Positions 1-8,049 of a DNA stretch of 33,318 nucleotides are shown here, in pieces. This DNA comes from Phycisphaeraceae bacterium (GTDB taxonomy: Bacteria; Planctomycetota; Phycisphaerae; Phycisphaerales; Phycisphaeraceae). The notes below the pieces were generated by a model. That model worked only from the letters and a program-made list of their open reading frames with translations. It did not search any database and had not been told where the DNA came from. Numbering within the stretch: position 1 is the first letter of the stretch; the number at the start of each line of letters is the position of its first letter. Made by a program: the position numbers and the translations under genes. The DNA lies in assembly GCA_029260615.1 (NCBI GenBank), contig JAJDCX010000067.1, positions 1 through 33,318 of the forward strand. The letters run 5' to 3'.

Positions 1-4
1 CCCG

Positions 5-859
5 TTATTCACCCGGGATATAACTAATCACCCCGCTCCACGGGCTGCTCGCCGTTGCGTAGAGTTTCTTAGGTATGCGCCCCGCGAGGTAAGACAACCT
101 CCCAGCTTCAAGTGCGTGCCGCATCGCATGGGCCATCCGCACCGCATCCTTGGCATGCGCGATCCCGGTATTTAATAGCACCGCATCCGCACCCAGTTCC
201 ATCGCGATCGTCACGTCACTCGCCGTGCCCACACCCGCATCAAGAATCACCGGGTAGTCGGGGTCGCCATCCTTGAGCAACTCTAAAATAATACGGATCG
301 CATTGGGATTTAAAACCCCTTGCCCCGACCCGATCGGCGAGCCGGCCGGCATCACGCTCGACGCCCCAGCCTCCTTGATCTTCACCGCCATCACCGGGTC
401 GTCGGATGTGTAGCACAGCACCTTAAACCCGTCCTTCACCAGCTCCGCACAGGCCTCCAGCGTGCCCACCGGGTCCGGCAGCAGCGTCTTCTTGTCCGCC
501 AGCACTTCCAGTTTGACCCACTCTTTCCCGGGGTTATCCAGTTGATCCAGCAACTCACGACCAAGCCTCGCCACACGCACCGCGTCCTCCGCCGAGAAGC
601 ACCCCGCCGTATTGGGCAGGATCGTGTAACGGGACGTATCAATAAAATCCAGCAGCGACTCGCCTTTTTCATTGACCAGCCGCTCACGCCGAACCGCCAC
701 GGTGACGACCTGCGCACCGCTTGCGTCCAGCGCCTTCTGCATCGTGGGGTAGTCAGCGTACTTGCCCGTCCCCACAATCAGCCGAGACGTAAGCGTCCGC
801 CCAGCAACATTAAAAGGCGTGTCAAGTGTTTCAGTGGTAGGGGGGGTAAGTGTGGGCAT
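5..859 (-). CDS. thiG: Thiazole synthase ThiG
   Basis: ThiG builds the thiazole phosphate ring of thiamine from deoxyxylulose 5-phosphate, dehydroglycine and sulfur carried on ThiS thiocarboxylate, in the cytoplasm. The 284-aa product shows the ThiG TIM-barrel pattern: [10 protein letters not shown] near residue 26, the VKLEVL segment with the expected Schiff-base lysine (K116), and the glycine-rich phosphate-binding segments GSPIGSGQG and DAGVGTASD. It is slightly longer than the usual 255-270 aa because of a Thr/Pro-rich N-terminus, so the true start may be a little further in. No Shine-Dalgarno sequence precedes the ATG. It lies 81 nt downstream of thiS on the same strand, as expected for a thiSG unit. 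thiF and thiO/thiH are not in the window. The family call is firm. Confidence 0.96.
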   Translation of the reverse strand: MPTLTPPTTETLDTPFNVAGRTLTSRLIVGTGKYADYPTMQKALDASGAQVVTVAVRRERLVNEKGESLLDFIDTSRYTILPNTAGCFSAEDAVRVARLGRELLDQLDNPGKEWVKLEVLADKKTLLPDPVGTLEACAELVKDGFKVLCYTSDDPVMAVKIKEAGASSVMPAGSPIGSGQGVLNPNAIRIILELLKDGDPDYPVILDAGVGTASDVTIAMELGADAVLLNTGIAHAKDAVRMAHAMRHALEAGRLSYLAGRIPKKLYATASSPWSGVISYIPGE

Positions 860-869
860 GATTCGTTGT

Positions 870-907
870 TCGGGTATCGGGGTTGGGGTATCGGGAATCA
901 GGAATCG
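870..907. repeat. Degenerate GGTATCGGG-type intergenic repeat
   Basis: The word GGGTATCGGG occurs twice, with GGAATC copies after it, in the thiS-thiG spacer. The related word TGTCGGGTATC forms an inverted pair at 12348/12476, and GTATCCGACACCGT forms one at 32048/32761. All copies lie outside genes, which suggests a dispersed small repeat. Confidence 0.4.
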
Positions 908-915
908 GTCCAGAA

Positions 916-928
916 GTTAGCGGCTAAC
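916..928. repeat. Small palindrome between thiS and thiG
   Basis: GTTAGC and GCTAAC flank a single G, directly after the thiS stop codon. It resembles the TTAGCGG core of the larger inverted repeat at 5777. It could be an intercistronic RNA hairpin, although the loop is too tight unless the inner pairs stay open. Its function is not known. Confidence 0.4.
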
Positions 929-940
929 AGTTTGCTTCTT

Positions 941-1144
941 TTAGCCCCCACCAACCAGCGTAACCAGCTCGACCGCGTCGCCGTCTTTCAGCGGGGTTTC
1001 TTCGTGCAGCCGTTTGGGGACGACCTCACGGTTGACCTCGACCGCGACCGCCTGTTCACCTAAGCCCAGCGTCACGACCAGCTCACGGACCGTGGCCGCC
1101 TCGACACGCTGGGGCTCGCCGTTGATAATCAGTTGTCGGGTCAT
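941..1144 (-). CDS. thiS: Sulfur carrier protein ThiS
   Basis: ThiS is a ubiquitin-fold sulfur carrier. Its C-terminal Gly-Gly is adenylated and converted to a thiocarboxylate that ThiG uses. The 67-aa product starts MTRQLIING, which fits the family length, and ends LVGGG, a triple rather than double glycine but still with a terminal Gly-Gly. I chose the ATG at 1144 because the upstream reading adds 25 residues unlike ThiS. ThiG follows after 81 nt, which hold a small perfect palindrome at 916-928. The divergent thioredoxin-like gene begins only 53 nt away, so the two promoters must be compact. The short length is normal for ThiS, and the position beside thiG makes the call secure. Confidence 0.92.
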   Translation of the reverse strand: MTRQLIINGEPQRVEAATVRELVVTLGLGEQAVAVEVNREVVPKRLHEETPLKDGDAVELVTLVGGG

Positions 1145-1197
1145 GGTGGCCTTAGTGTATCGGATCGTCGTATGAGTCATAGATGCGGAGCCCAGTG

Positions 1198-1788
1198 ATG
1201 AAATTAATCGGCCAATCAAGGCCGTCGTGGTGGATTGTAGTCACGGTCCTGCTGTCGGTGGGGGGTTGTGGGGACCAGCCTTCGGCCCCTCAAGGCGATC
1301 ATCAGGTCTCCAAGCAAGCCCTGCAACCTGTCGAGCATCTACAAGTTGTGGATTTAAAAGATATTGAGTCGATCATCGCCCAGACGGCCGGGGACGGCCG
1401 GGTGCTGGTGATCGACTTCTGGGCCACCTGGTGCGTGCCCTGCGTGCAGATGTTTCCGCAGTTGCATGAAGGGCTTACGGCCTTGGGCGGCCGGGTCAGG
1501 ACGGTGACGGTAACCCTGGACGACCCAAGCCGTGAGGCCGCCGCGATCGCGTTTTTAAGCGATCAACACGCCCTGACGGACGCTTATATCTTCAAGGCCG
1601 ACTCCGCCGCCCAGCAGGCGTTGATCGATGGGCTGGGGGAGCGGTGGAACAACCTCGCCGTCCCGGCTATCTTGGTCTACGATCCGGGCAGGGGTTTGGT
1701 CGGCGAGTTCCTGGAAGGCGGGACCGCGCCACAGATCATCGAGTTGGTGAACACGTTGTTGGCATCAGAGCAGGAAAACCAGCCATGA
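1198..1788 (+). CDS. TlpA-like thioredoxin-fold lipoprotein
   Basis: This is a secreted thiol-disulfide protein of the TlpA/ResA type, likely tethered to a membrane and acting outside the cytoplasm on protein disulfides. With the start at 1198 (GGAG at 1187-1190, 7 nt upstream) the product is 196 aa. It has a hydrophobic signal segment at residues 11-20 and a lipobox ending at C24 (VGGC). The thioredoxin active site WCVPC has its cysteines at 79 and 82, and a [10 protein letters not shown] segment carries the cis-proline loop. An in-frame ATG at 1183 is possible but less well placed. The stop codon overlaps the ATG of the following methyltransferase (ATGA), so the two are probably translationally coupled. 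Its redox substrate cannot be told from the sequence. Confidence 0.85.
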   Translation: MKLIGQSRPSWWIVVTVLLSVGGCGDQPSAPQGDHQVSKQALQPVEHLQVVDLKDIESIIAQTAGDGRVLVIDFWATWCVPCVQMFPQLHEGLTALGGRVRTVTVTLDDPSREAAAIAFLSDQHALTDAYIFKADSAAQQALIDGLGERWNNLAVPAILVYDPGRGLVGEFLEGGTAPQIIELVNTLLASEQENQP

Positions 1789-2516
1789 GAATGACCGAAG
1801 AGGCGACCAGCCCTCTATATGACCTGTGGGCAAAGTTCTACGACTACACGTTCGGGGCCCTGGTCCGTAACCGCCAGACCCGTGCGCTGCAGCAACTCCG
1901 CCCCGAGCCCGGCGAAAAAATTCTGGATATCGGCGTCGGCACCGGGATGACCCTCAAGCACTACCGCAAGGATATCACCGTCGTAGGTATGGACCTCTCC
2001 GCGGGCATGCTCGCCAAGGCTCAAAAGAAGATCGAACGTGACGGCATGCATCACTGTGTACTCGTGCAGGGCGACGCGATGAATCCCCCGTTCGCTGACC
2101 ACAGCTTCGATCACGTCATGATTACCCACGTCGTCACCGTCGTCAGCGACCCCCAGAAACTGATGCGCTGGGCCCAACGCATGGTCAAGCCCGGCGGGCG
2201 GATTGTCGTGCTTAACCACTTCCTGAGCACCAACCCGTTCATCGCCTGGTGGGAAAAAACCCTCAACCCGATCTTCGTGAAGATCGGCTGGCACAGCGAC
2301 CTGGCGCTGGAAGATTGCCTTCAAGGCACGGACCTGACCGTGCAATACAACTTTAAGATGAGTTACTTCGACCTCTGGCAGATTGTCGTCCTGGGTGATG
2401 AGTCCCCCGGACATGCCCCCGGTCATGCCCCCGTGCTTCCCCGGCAGGTGCCCGCTACAGTTGTCTCCGGCGACGGCCCGGCGGGCAAGTCTCACGCGGC
2501 ACTGGCGATGGATTGA
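1785..2516 (+). CDS. PmtA-like class I SAM-dependent methyltransferase
   Basis: The 243-aa product is a class I methyltransferase. SAM motif I is ILDIGVGTGMTL (residues 46-57), followed by VVGMDLS and a late RMVKPGGRIVVLNHF strand. The N-terminal LYDLWAKFYDYTFG, and the overall length before the tail, resemble bacterial phosphatidylethanolamine N-methyltransferases of the Rhodobacter PmtA type, which make phosphatidylcholine at the inner membrane. The substrate is inferred, and a ubiquinone-type C-methyltransferase is an alternative. The reading frame opens further upstream, but the start at 1785 is favoured because its ATGA overlaps the thioredoxin stop codon. The last ~40 residues are a Pro/Gly/His-rich tail with a PGHA duplication, unlike the family core. 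Confidence 0.8.
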   Translation: MRMTEEATSPLYDLWAKFYDYTFGALVRNRQTRALQQLRPEPGEKILDIGVGTGMTLKHYRKDITVVGMDLSAGMLAKAQKKIERDGMHHCVLVQGDAMNPPFADHSFDHVMITHVVTVVSDPQKLMRWAQRMVKPGGRIVVLNHFLSTNPFIAWWEKTLNPIFVKIGWHSDLALEDCLQGTDLTVQYNFKMSYFDLWQIVVLGDESPGHAPGHAPVLPRQVPATVVSGDGPAGKSHAALAMD

Positions 2517-2558
2517 TGCCCGGCTTTCACCTCCGCTAATGCTTGGGGACGCTCGTTA

Positions 2559-5500
2559 ATGAATACACGCAACGACGATGACCGGGGTAACACCCAACCC
2601 ATTTTCCGACGGCGGATAGGTGCCTGGCTCCAGGCGGGTTGGGCGGTCGCGCTGGGGGTGTTATGTGTGTCGTTCATGCCGGCACATGCCGTGACCGCCG
2701 CGGGGGGATCCGTCCCCAGCGTGACAAGCCCGTTGGCCGACCCGGTCGTGGGTAATGATGCGGTATTTTTCGCACGCAAGGTCACCGCCTGGGAGCAGGA
2801 CGGGGCGTCCTATCTCTTGCTCGAAGGTGACGCGGGCTTCTCGATCGGTGTGTACGGCTTCCGTGCGGACGCAGCGGTGGTCCGGGTCGATACCGAAGCG
2901 GTCCCCGGCAAACCCGTCAGGCACCTGTCGATCTACTTAGATAACGCACGGCCTCTGCGCGGCCACGGCCGAGTCAGCGCCCAGGCCAAACGCCTGCTGG
3001 TTACCGCCTCGACCCGCGGCGAAGTCCAGCTTCATAACGATCTATTTGTCCAGGATGGTCTGCCCAAGTCTTCATTGGTCAGTGACGCCCAGGCCCGTTT
3101 CCAACGAAGGCAGGCGGCGCTTGCGCGGGTCACCATCCCAGCCCCAACCGACCCGCTTTTCGACTCAGCACTATTCGAATCACGGTTGGCTAAGCAGCGA
3201 GAGGCCGACCAATCCGCCAACCCGACAGCGAAGCCGCACTCGGGCACGCCCGCCGATCAGATCGCGGGGGGCACGACGTCATCCACCGTGACCCACACAC
3301 CGACGCCCCAGCCGATCCCCAACGCCCAGGCCCGGCTCGACGAAGATCAGCCGACACAAACCACACGGGTCGAGGTTTCTGAAGAGCAAACGCCTGTCGC
3401 TACGGACACCACGGTCGCCGATGGATCAGTCAAAGACGACAACGTCCTGCCGACCAAGGGCCGGGTCAGCCTGATCGCCGACCGGGTCGTGTTTGACCAG
3501 GGCGACGACGAATCTACGGTAATGCTGATCGGGAACGTCCGTCTTTTCTACGGCGACTACGAGAAGCAACGCGATGTCTCGCTCCGTGCCGAGCGCGTCG
3601 TCGTCTTTCTGGATGGCAAAAACGCCGACACGGAAATCGCCCCCGATCAGGTTGATGCCGGGCGGGTCAAGGGTGTGTACCTCGAAGACAACGTGATCGT
3701 CACCGACACCGGCTTCACGGTCCGAGCGCCGCGGGTGTATTACGACGTCAGGCAGAACAAGGCCACCCTCCTCGAGGCCGTGATGTATAGCTTCGACGCG
3801 ACGCGCCAGCTTCCTTTATACATGCGTGCTCAGACCGTCCGCCAGACCTCTGCCACGAGCTTCGAGGCCGAAGAAGTCCAACTGACTACCAGCGAATTCG
3901 CGGAGCCACACTTTGCGATAGGTGCCGCACGGATCACCCTCGACCAGGAGCAGGTCAAGGCCGCCAATGGCACCGCCGGGACGGGGGTCACCAACAAATT
4001 CACCGCGAAACACACCACGCTGCGTGTCCGTGGTGCCCCGGTGTTTTACTGGCCCTACCTCGAAGGCAGCCCCGCGGATGTCCCGATCAAGAAACTGAAG
4101 GTCGGTCACGACAGCGACACCGGCCTGGAGATCGAGACGACCTGGGATGTCTTCGCGTTGGCCGGCCGGGAAGCGCCCGACGGCGTCAAGCTCCTGGCAC
4201 ACAGCGACTGGATCGGCGAACACGGCGCGGCGGCGGGTGCGGAACTTGAGTACGGGCTTAGCAACATGTTCGGCCGGGCCCAGGCCTACCTCCTGCTGGA
4301 TGACAACGGCACCGACGAGATCGGCGGGCGGCGCGACATCGATCAGGACGGCGGCACACGCGGGTTCTACCACTGGCAGCACCGACAATACCTTGAGAAC
4401 GGCTCGGAACTCTCCATCGAAAGCGCCTTCGTCTCCGATGAAACCTTCCTCGAAGAATTCTTTCGCGATGAGGCCAACGAAGCCAAGCAGTACGAGACAT
4501 CGATCTACTGGAAAACCCAGGAAGGCGACCAGGCATTAACGTTCCTGACCCGCTACGACCTGACCGACTTCACGCCCCAGCTCACGACGCTACAGACCCC
4601 CGGGTACACCGTGGATAAGGCCCCCGAAGTCACCTATCACCGCACGGGCACCAGCTTCGCCGACGATCGGCTGACGTGGTTCAGTGAAAACCGTGCCGGG
4701 TTCGTCCGCGCCAGGCCCGGGGAAGACACGCCTTTTGACCGTGGTTTTGGTACCGCCGCGTCCATGACGTTGTTTGGCATCCCCAACACCACCGCGTTTG
4801 ATGATTCGTTGTATGCCGCCGGTGTCCCCGACGAGTGGGTCTTCCGTGCCGACTCTCGGCAGGAGGTCAGCGCACCGATGGACTTGGGTGATGTCCGTGT
4901 CGCCCCTTACGCGGTCGGCCGGATCACCGCTTACGACGAAAGCTTCTCCGCGTTTGCTGGAGAAGATGAGAAGGTCAGGCTCTGGGGTTCGCTGGGCGTG
5001 CGGGCGAGTACCTCTCGGCAGAAGACCTACGACAAGCAGAGCCAGTTGTTGGATGTCAACGGGATCCGTCACGTTGTTGAACCCAGTGTCGATGTGTTCT
5101 TTTCAGGTGCGAACATCGACTCCGATGATCTGCCGATCTTCGACGCCGATGTGGAAGGCATCCAGGAGGGCGCGGGGCTCCGTCTTGGGTTGACCAATAC
5201 GCTGCAGACCAAACGCGGGGGCCCCGGCCGATTGCGTTCGGTTGACTGGGTCGTCCTCAAGACCGATCTGGTGTTGCGCAGCGACGATTCGGATGTCGGC
5301 ACCGAACTGGCGCGGTTCTACGATTACCGCCCCGAACACAGCGTCGGCGGGGACCATCTCTACACCGAGCTGTTGTGGATGGTGACCGACACGCTTGGGC
5401 TTGCTGGGGAATTGACTCACAGCCTGGAAACCGACCGCGTGGTGCAGTGGCGCTTCGGCGGGACGCTCCAGCACACCCCCCGGTTCAGCTCGTTTGTCCG

Positions 5501-5768
5501 CTACGACGAGATCGACTTCCTCGACAGCCGGCTGCTGACCTACGGGTTTTCCTACATCCTGACCGTTAAGTACGAGATGGGCTTCCAGCAGCGGATCGAC
5601 TTCGCCCGAGATGAGTCCCGGTCGGTGAATCTTTGGCTGGAACGCCGGGTGCCCAAATGGCGGATCCGCCTGACCGCCCACGTCGATGAGATCGATGACA
5701 ACCAGACCATCGGCATCGTCCTGATCCCCGAGGGCTTCGGCGGCGGGCCCAGTCCGTTGATCCGCTGA
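2559..5768 (+). CDS. lptD: LptD/OstA-type outer-membrane lipopolysaccharide assembly protein
   Basis: LptD is the outer-membrane beta-barrel that inserts lipopolysaccharide into the outer leaflet, fed by a bridge of OstA-fold domains. The 1069-aa product has a signal peptide with a long charged n-region (likely cleavage after PAHA, residue 44). A divergent N-terminal region follows to about residue 200, then a low-complexity Thr/Pro/Gln linker to about 295. An OstA/LptA-like beta-jellyroll starts near residue 300 (RVSLIADRVVF, GNVRLFYGD). The LptD signature APVFYWPYLEG lies near 490, followed by a long beta-barrel region with alternating polar and aromatic strands to the C-terminus. It is longer than E. 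coli LptD (784 aa), mainly in the N-terminal part. A SurA/PpiD-like gene follows on the same strand. I am confident of the family, less so of the fine domain limits. Confidence 0.88.
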   Translation: MNTRNDDDRGNTQPIFRRRIGAWLQAGWAVALGVLCVSFMPAHAVTAAGGSVPSVTSPLADPVVGNDAVFFARKVTAWEQDGASYLLLEGDAGFSIGVYGFRADAAVVRVDTEAVPGKPVRHLSIYLDNARPLRGHGRVSAQAKRLLVTASTRGEVQLHNDLFVQDGLPKSSLVSDAQARFQRRQAALARVTIPAPTDPLFDSALFESRLAKQREADQSANPTAKPHSGTPADQIAGGTTSSTVTHTPTPQPIPNAQARLDEDQPTQTTRVEVSEEQTPVATDTTVADGSVKDDNVLPTKGRVSLIADRVVFDQGDDESTVMLIGNVRLFYGDYEKQRDVSLRAERVVVFLDGKNADTEIAPDQVDAGRVKGVYLEDNVIVTDTGFTVRAPRVYYDVRQNKATLLEAVMYSFDATRQLPLYMRAQTVRQTSATSFEAEEVQLTTSEFAEPHFAIGAARITLDQEQVKAANGTAGTGVTNKFTAKHTTLRVRGAPVFYWPYLEGSPADVPIKKLKVGHDSDTGLEIETTWDVFALAGREAPDGVKLLAHSDWIGEHGAAAGAELEYGLSNMFGRAQAYLLLDDNGTDEIGGRRDIDQDGGTRGFYHWQHRQYLENGSELSIESAFVSDETFLEEFFRDEANEAKQYETSIYWKTQEGDQALTFLTRYDLTDFTPQLTTLQTPGYTVDKAPEVTYHRTGTSFADDRLTWFSENRAGFVRARPGEDTPFDRGFGTAASMTLFGIPNTTAFDDSLYAAGVPDEWVFRADSRQEVSAPMDLGDVRVAPYAVGRITAYDESFSAFAGEDEKVRLWGSLGVRASTSRQKTYDKQSQLLDVNGIRHVVEPSVDVFFSGANIDSDDLPIFDADVEGIQEGAGLRLGLTNTLQTKRGGPGRLRSVDWVVLKTDLVLRSDDSDVGTELARFYDYRPEHSVGGDHLYTELLWMVTDTLGLAGELTHSLETDRVVQWRFGGTLQHTPRFSSFVRYDEIDFLDSRLLTYGFSYILTVKYEMGFQQRIDFARDESRSVNLWLERRVPKWRIRLTAHVDEIDDNQTIGIVLIPEGFGGGPSPLIR

Positions 5769-5776
5769 ATTTCTAC

Positions 5777-5853
5777 CGTTTAGCGGGCGATCGCAGATCG
5801 CCGGGACGTGACCCGTTGGGCCGACACGCGGATCTGAGATCCGCCGCTAAACG
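5777..5853. repeat. Double-hairpin inverted repeat with CGTTTAGCGG arms
   Basis: The outer arms CGTTTAGCGG (5777-5786) and CCGCTAAACG (5844-5853) are a perfect 10-bp inverted repeat. Inside lie two perfect 7-bp hairpins with 3-nt loops: GGCGATC/GATCGCC (5786-5802) and GCGGATC/GATCCGC (5828-5844). The whole can fold as a three-way (cloverleaf-like) structure or two separate hairpins, just after the lptD stop codon. It has no U-tract, so it is not a classical terminator. It looks like a REP/MITE-type dispersed element. Confidence 0.8.
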
Positions 5854-5870
5854 AGCCAGCACATCATGGT

Positions 5871-5899
5871 TTTCCAGCTTTTCCCACCCCCGCTATACT
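5871..5899 (+). promoter_or_regulatory. Candidate promoter of the PpiD/SurA-like gene
   Basis: TTTCCA (5871-5876) and TATACT (5894-5899) are separated by 17 nt and match the sigma-70 consensus at 4 of 6 and 5 of 6 positions. They lie about 60 nt before the GTG start at 5961 and after the double-hairpin repeat. This suggests the chaperone gene can be transcribed independently of lptD. Confidence 0.4.
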
Positions 5900-5960
5900 G
5901 TCGGGCTCGTTAAACCATCCTCGGATTCCCTAGCCCGGAATCCCCCCGGAGACTCTCACG

Positions 5961-7931
5961 GTGCTCAAGTTCTTCAGAAAATATAACAAGTGGATCCTAG
6001 GCATCGGCGGGTGCCTGTTGATGATTGTTTTCCTGATCCAGCCGATCATGTCGGCGTTTCAGACCGATCCTTTAAGCATTCCCGTGGGCACGTTGGACGG
6101 CGGGGACCTGACCCGCGGGGACGTGATGGGGGCTACCAGCGAGTTGAGCCTGCTGCGACGGTTTGGCTTGTCGCTGGACCGCGACCCCGATGAGGACAAC
6201 GACAATAGAGACCCGTTGCGTTGGGCCTTGATCCTCAAGGATGCCCAACGGCTTGGGCTGTCCGCCAGCCAACGCGAGGTCGAGCTGCTGCAGTTCGAGA
6301 TCGGCCAGTCGGCGGCCGACATCGAGATGATCGCCAACCGGATGAACGCCACGCCGGGCTATATCCGCCAGACGCTGCGCCGCTGGCTGATCGTTCAGCA
6401 GTACAAAGAGTTGGTCGCCGGGCAGTCCCACCTCTCGGGTCAGGATCGCGCCAGGCTGATGCGCGGCGCGATCACCAACCCCCAGTCTTTCCGGTTCTAC
6501 GAGGCGATGGCGTACGGCACACCAAGGCTTAGTAAACCCCTGGTCGAGCATTTTCTTCAGGACCAGGGCGCACAGGTCTCCGGCGAGGTGGTGGTGATCC
6601 GGGCCGAGCGTTTTCTCGCGGAAACACCCACGCCTACGGAGGCGGAGGTCCAGGCGTTGTATGAGCGGTTTAAGGATGCGCTCCCCGGGCGGGGCGAGCC
6701 TTACGGGTTTGGCTACCGTGTGCCGGACCGTGTCAAGATTGAATACCTGTCGATCCCGATGGATGAGGCCCGGCTGAGGGTGAAGGTCTCCGAGGCCGAT
6801 GCTTTGGGGCATTACCGCCAATACCCCGATCGCTTCGGTGGCGCACCGGCGACGGCCCCCGGCGGGGCGGCCGAGGCCAAGCCCTACGAGCAGGTACGCG
6901 ATGATGTGATCGAAGACCTGACCAGCCAGCGTGCGTTCGAGATGGTCGAGAAGATGGCCAAGGCCGCGTATGGTTTCTTCTATGAAGACACCCGTGGGAT
7001 GGACAAGCAGGACGACTACCGTGTGGTGGCAGACGCTTCGAAGCTGACGTCCATGCGGGCCGTGGCCGAGAGATTGGAAAGTGAATACGGCCTGCTGCCT
7101 AAGGTTCTCACCGCGGGGGGGGGCTGGGTCAACGCCGAGGCACTGAATAGCCTGCCGGGGATCGGGCAGGGCCGGCTTGCGGATAATTTCCGAGTGGATT
7201 TCGCGTCGTTCATACTGAGTGTTAAAGAGCTTGAACCCTCGAGAGAAAACCCGTTGCTGCCGCGTCGGCTACAGGTCGGGCTGGCGGGGTCGCCGATGAT
7301 GGGGATCGATGGTTCGCGGTACATCTTCCGCCTGACCGATGCCCAGCCGACGCACCTGCCGGATTCTCTGGACGCGGTGCGGGCTCAGGTCACCCAGGAC
7401 GCCCAGGTGCTTGCCGCCTACAAGAAGCTTCTGGCCGAGTCTGACACTTGGAGCGGGCAGGCGGTGGATGAGGGGTTGCAAGCCATCGCAGATCGTGCGG
7501 AAACAACCGTCGTCCCGCTGCCCCCGACGCCCAGGCGTGTGCCGCTTGCAAGCGGCCTGCTGGCAGCCCCTTCGCTCCCGGCTGTGGGGCAGAGCGAGCC
7601 ATTCGTCGAGGCCTTTTTCAATACCGCCAACCTCGCCCGTGCTAACGGCGGCGTCCAGGACGCGGCCGCGGATGCGGTGACCGGGGGTATTGGGATCGAC
7701 CCGCAGCTCTCTCTGGCGGTGTACCGGGTTGACAGCTACCAGCCGCTGACCCGTGAAGAGTACAACGAGGACGCCAATAACCCGCTGCTGCCGATCATGA
7801 TTGATGCAACCATCTTGGCGGAGGCTCGGGCTGAGAACCCCCTGTCGCTCAAGGCCCTGACCCATCGGCTGAACTACAAGGACGGCCGTGAGGATGAGGA
7901 AGAGGTCGAATCCTCGGACGAGGATTCTTGA
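5961..7931 (+). CDS. PpiD/SurA-N-like periplasmic chaperone, parvulin core not recognised
   Basis: The 656-aa product begins with a charged stretch and one membrane segment (residues ~11-32), then a long periplasmic region: the topology of PpiD. Residues ~60-190 read like the helical SurA_N chaperone domain (DAQRLGLSASQREVELLQFE, RRWLIVQQYKEL). A C-terminal part contains a SRYIFRLTDAQP strand like the end of PpiD proteins. I could not find the usual parvulin signature (GGdLG, pFxxAxF, GyHii), so isomerase activity is doubtful. The start is GTG with GGAG about 9 nt upstream. The C-terminus is acidic (EDEEEVESSDED). Its place after lptD fits a role in outer-membrane protein or LptD folding, which is inference. 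Confidence 0.75.
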   Translation: MLKFFRKYNKWILGIGGCLLMIVFLIQPIMSAFQTDPLSIPVGTLDGGDLTRGDVMGATSELSLLRRFGLSLDRDPDEDNDNRDPLRWALILKDAQRLGLSASQREVELLQFEIGQSAADIEMIANRMNATPGYIRQTLRRWLIVQQYKELVAGQSHLSGQDRARLMRGAITNPQSFRFYEAMAYGTPRLSKPLVEHFLQDQGAQVSGEVVVIRAERFLAETPTPTEAEVQALYERFKDALPGRGEPYGFGYRVPDRVKIEYLSIPMDEARLRVKVSEADALGHYRQYPDRFGGAPATAPGGAAEAKPYEQVRDDVIEDLTSQRAFEMVEKMAKAAYGFFYEDTRGMDKQDDYRVVADASKLTSMRAVAERLESEYGLLPKVLTAGGGWVNAEALNSLPGIGQGRLADNFRVDFASFILSVKELEPSRENPLLPRRLQVGLAGSPMMGIDGSRYIFRLTDAQPTHLPDSLDAVRAQVTQDAQVLAAYKKLLAESDTWSGQAVDEGLQAIADRAETTVVPLPPTPRRVPLASGLLAAPSLPAVGQSEPFVEAFFNTANLARANGGVQDAAADAVTGGIGIDPQLSLAVYRVDSYQPLTREEYNEDANNPLLPIMIDATILAEARAENPLSLKALTHRLNYKDGREDEEEVESSDEDS

Positions 7932-7944
7932 AACCTGGAAATCT

Positions 7945-8031
7945 AGAAATGAAGAAAAGCTGGAAATAGGAGCAGGCGAGTTTAGAAAACGACTTGCCGT
8001 CAACTCCTATTTTCAGCTTTTCTTCATTTCC
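7945..8031. terminator. Bidirectional terminator, long inverted repeat
   Basis: Arms 7945-7972 and 8004-8031 pair over 28 bp with two mismatches (core AATGAAGAAAAGCT). They surround a 31-nt loop that itself holds a small GGCGAG/CTTGCC stem. A T-rich run follows on the plus side and an A-rich run on the other. It sits between the convergent chaperone and tRNA-binding-protein genes, so it can stop transcription from both sides. It is much longer than an ordinary terminator. Confidence 0.75.
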
Positions 8032-8049
8032 AGTTTTTCTTGATTTTCC

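Noticed and set aside
320..1063. 247-aa plus-strand frame over thiG and thiS
   Set aside because: It is an antisense shadow of two well-recognised genes, with Arg/His-rich random composition and no family resemblance.
1145..1197. Possible TPP riboswitch upstream of thiS
   Set aside because: Only 53 nt separate thiS from the divergent gene, too short for a THI element, and its conserved CTGAGA-type core is not visible.
1815..2495. 226-aa minus-strand frame over the methyltransferase
   Set aside because: It is a mirror frame of a gene with clear SAM motifs; no ribosome-binding site or recognisable domain.
3301..3450. Thr/Pro-rich low-complexity stretch in lptD as a possible frameshift or insertion
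   Set aside because: The frame is open on both sides and low-complexity linkers between domains are common; no duplicated target site seen.
6072..6821. 249-aa minus-strand frame within the PpiD/SurA-like gene
   Set aside because: It is an antisense artefact of high GC at third positions, low in hydrophobic pattern.
7269..8003. 244-aa minus-strand frame reaching across the 7945 inverted repeat
   Set aside because: It starts inside the terminator loop and runs antisense through the chaperone gene; no homology.
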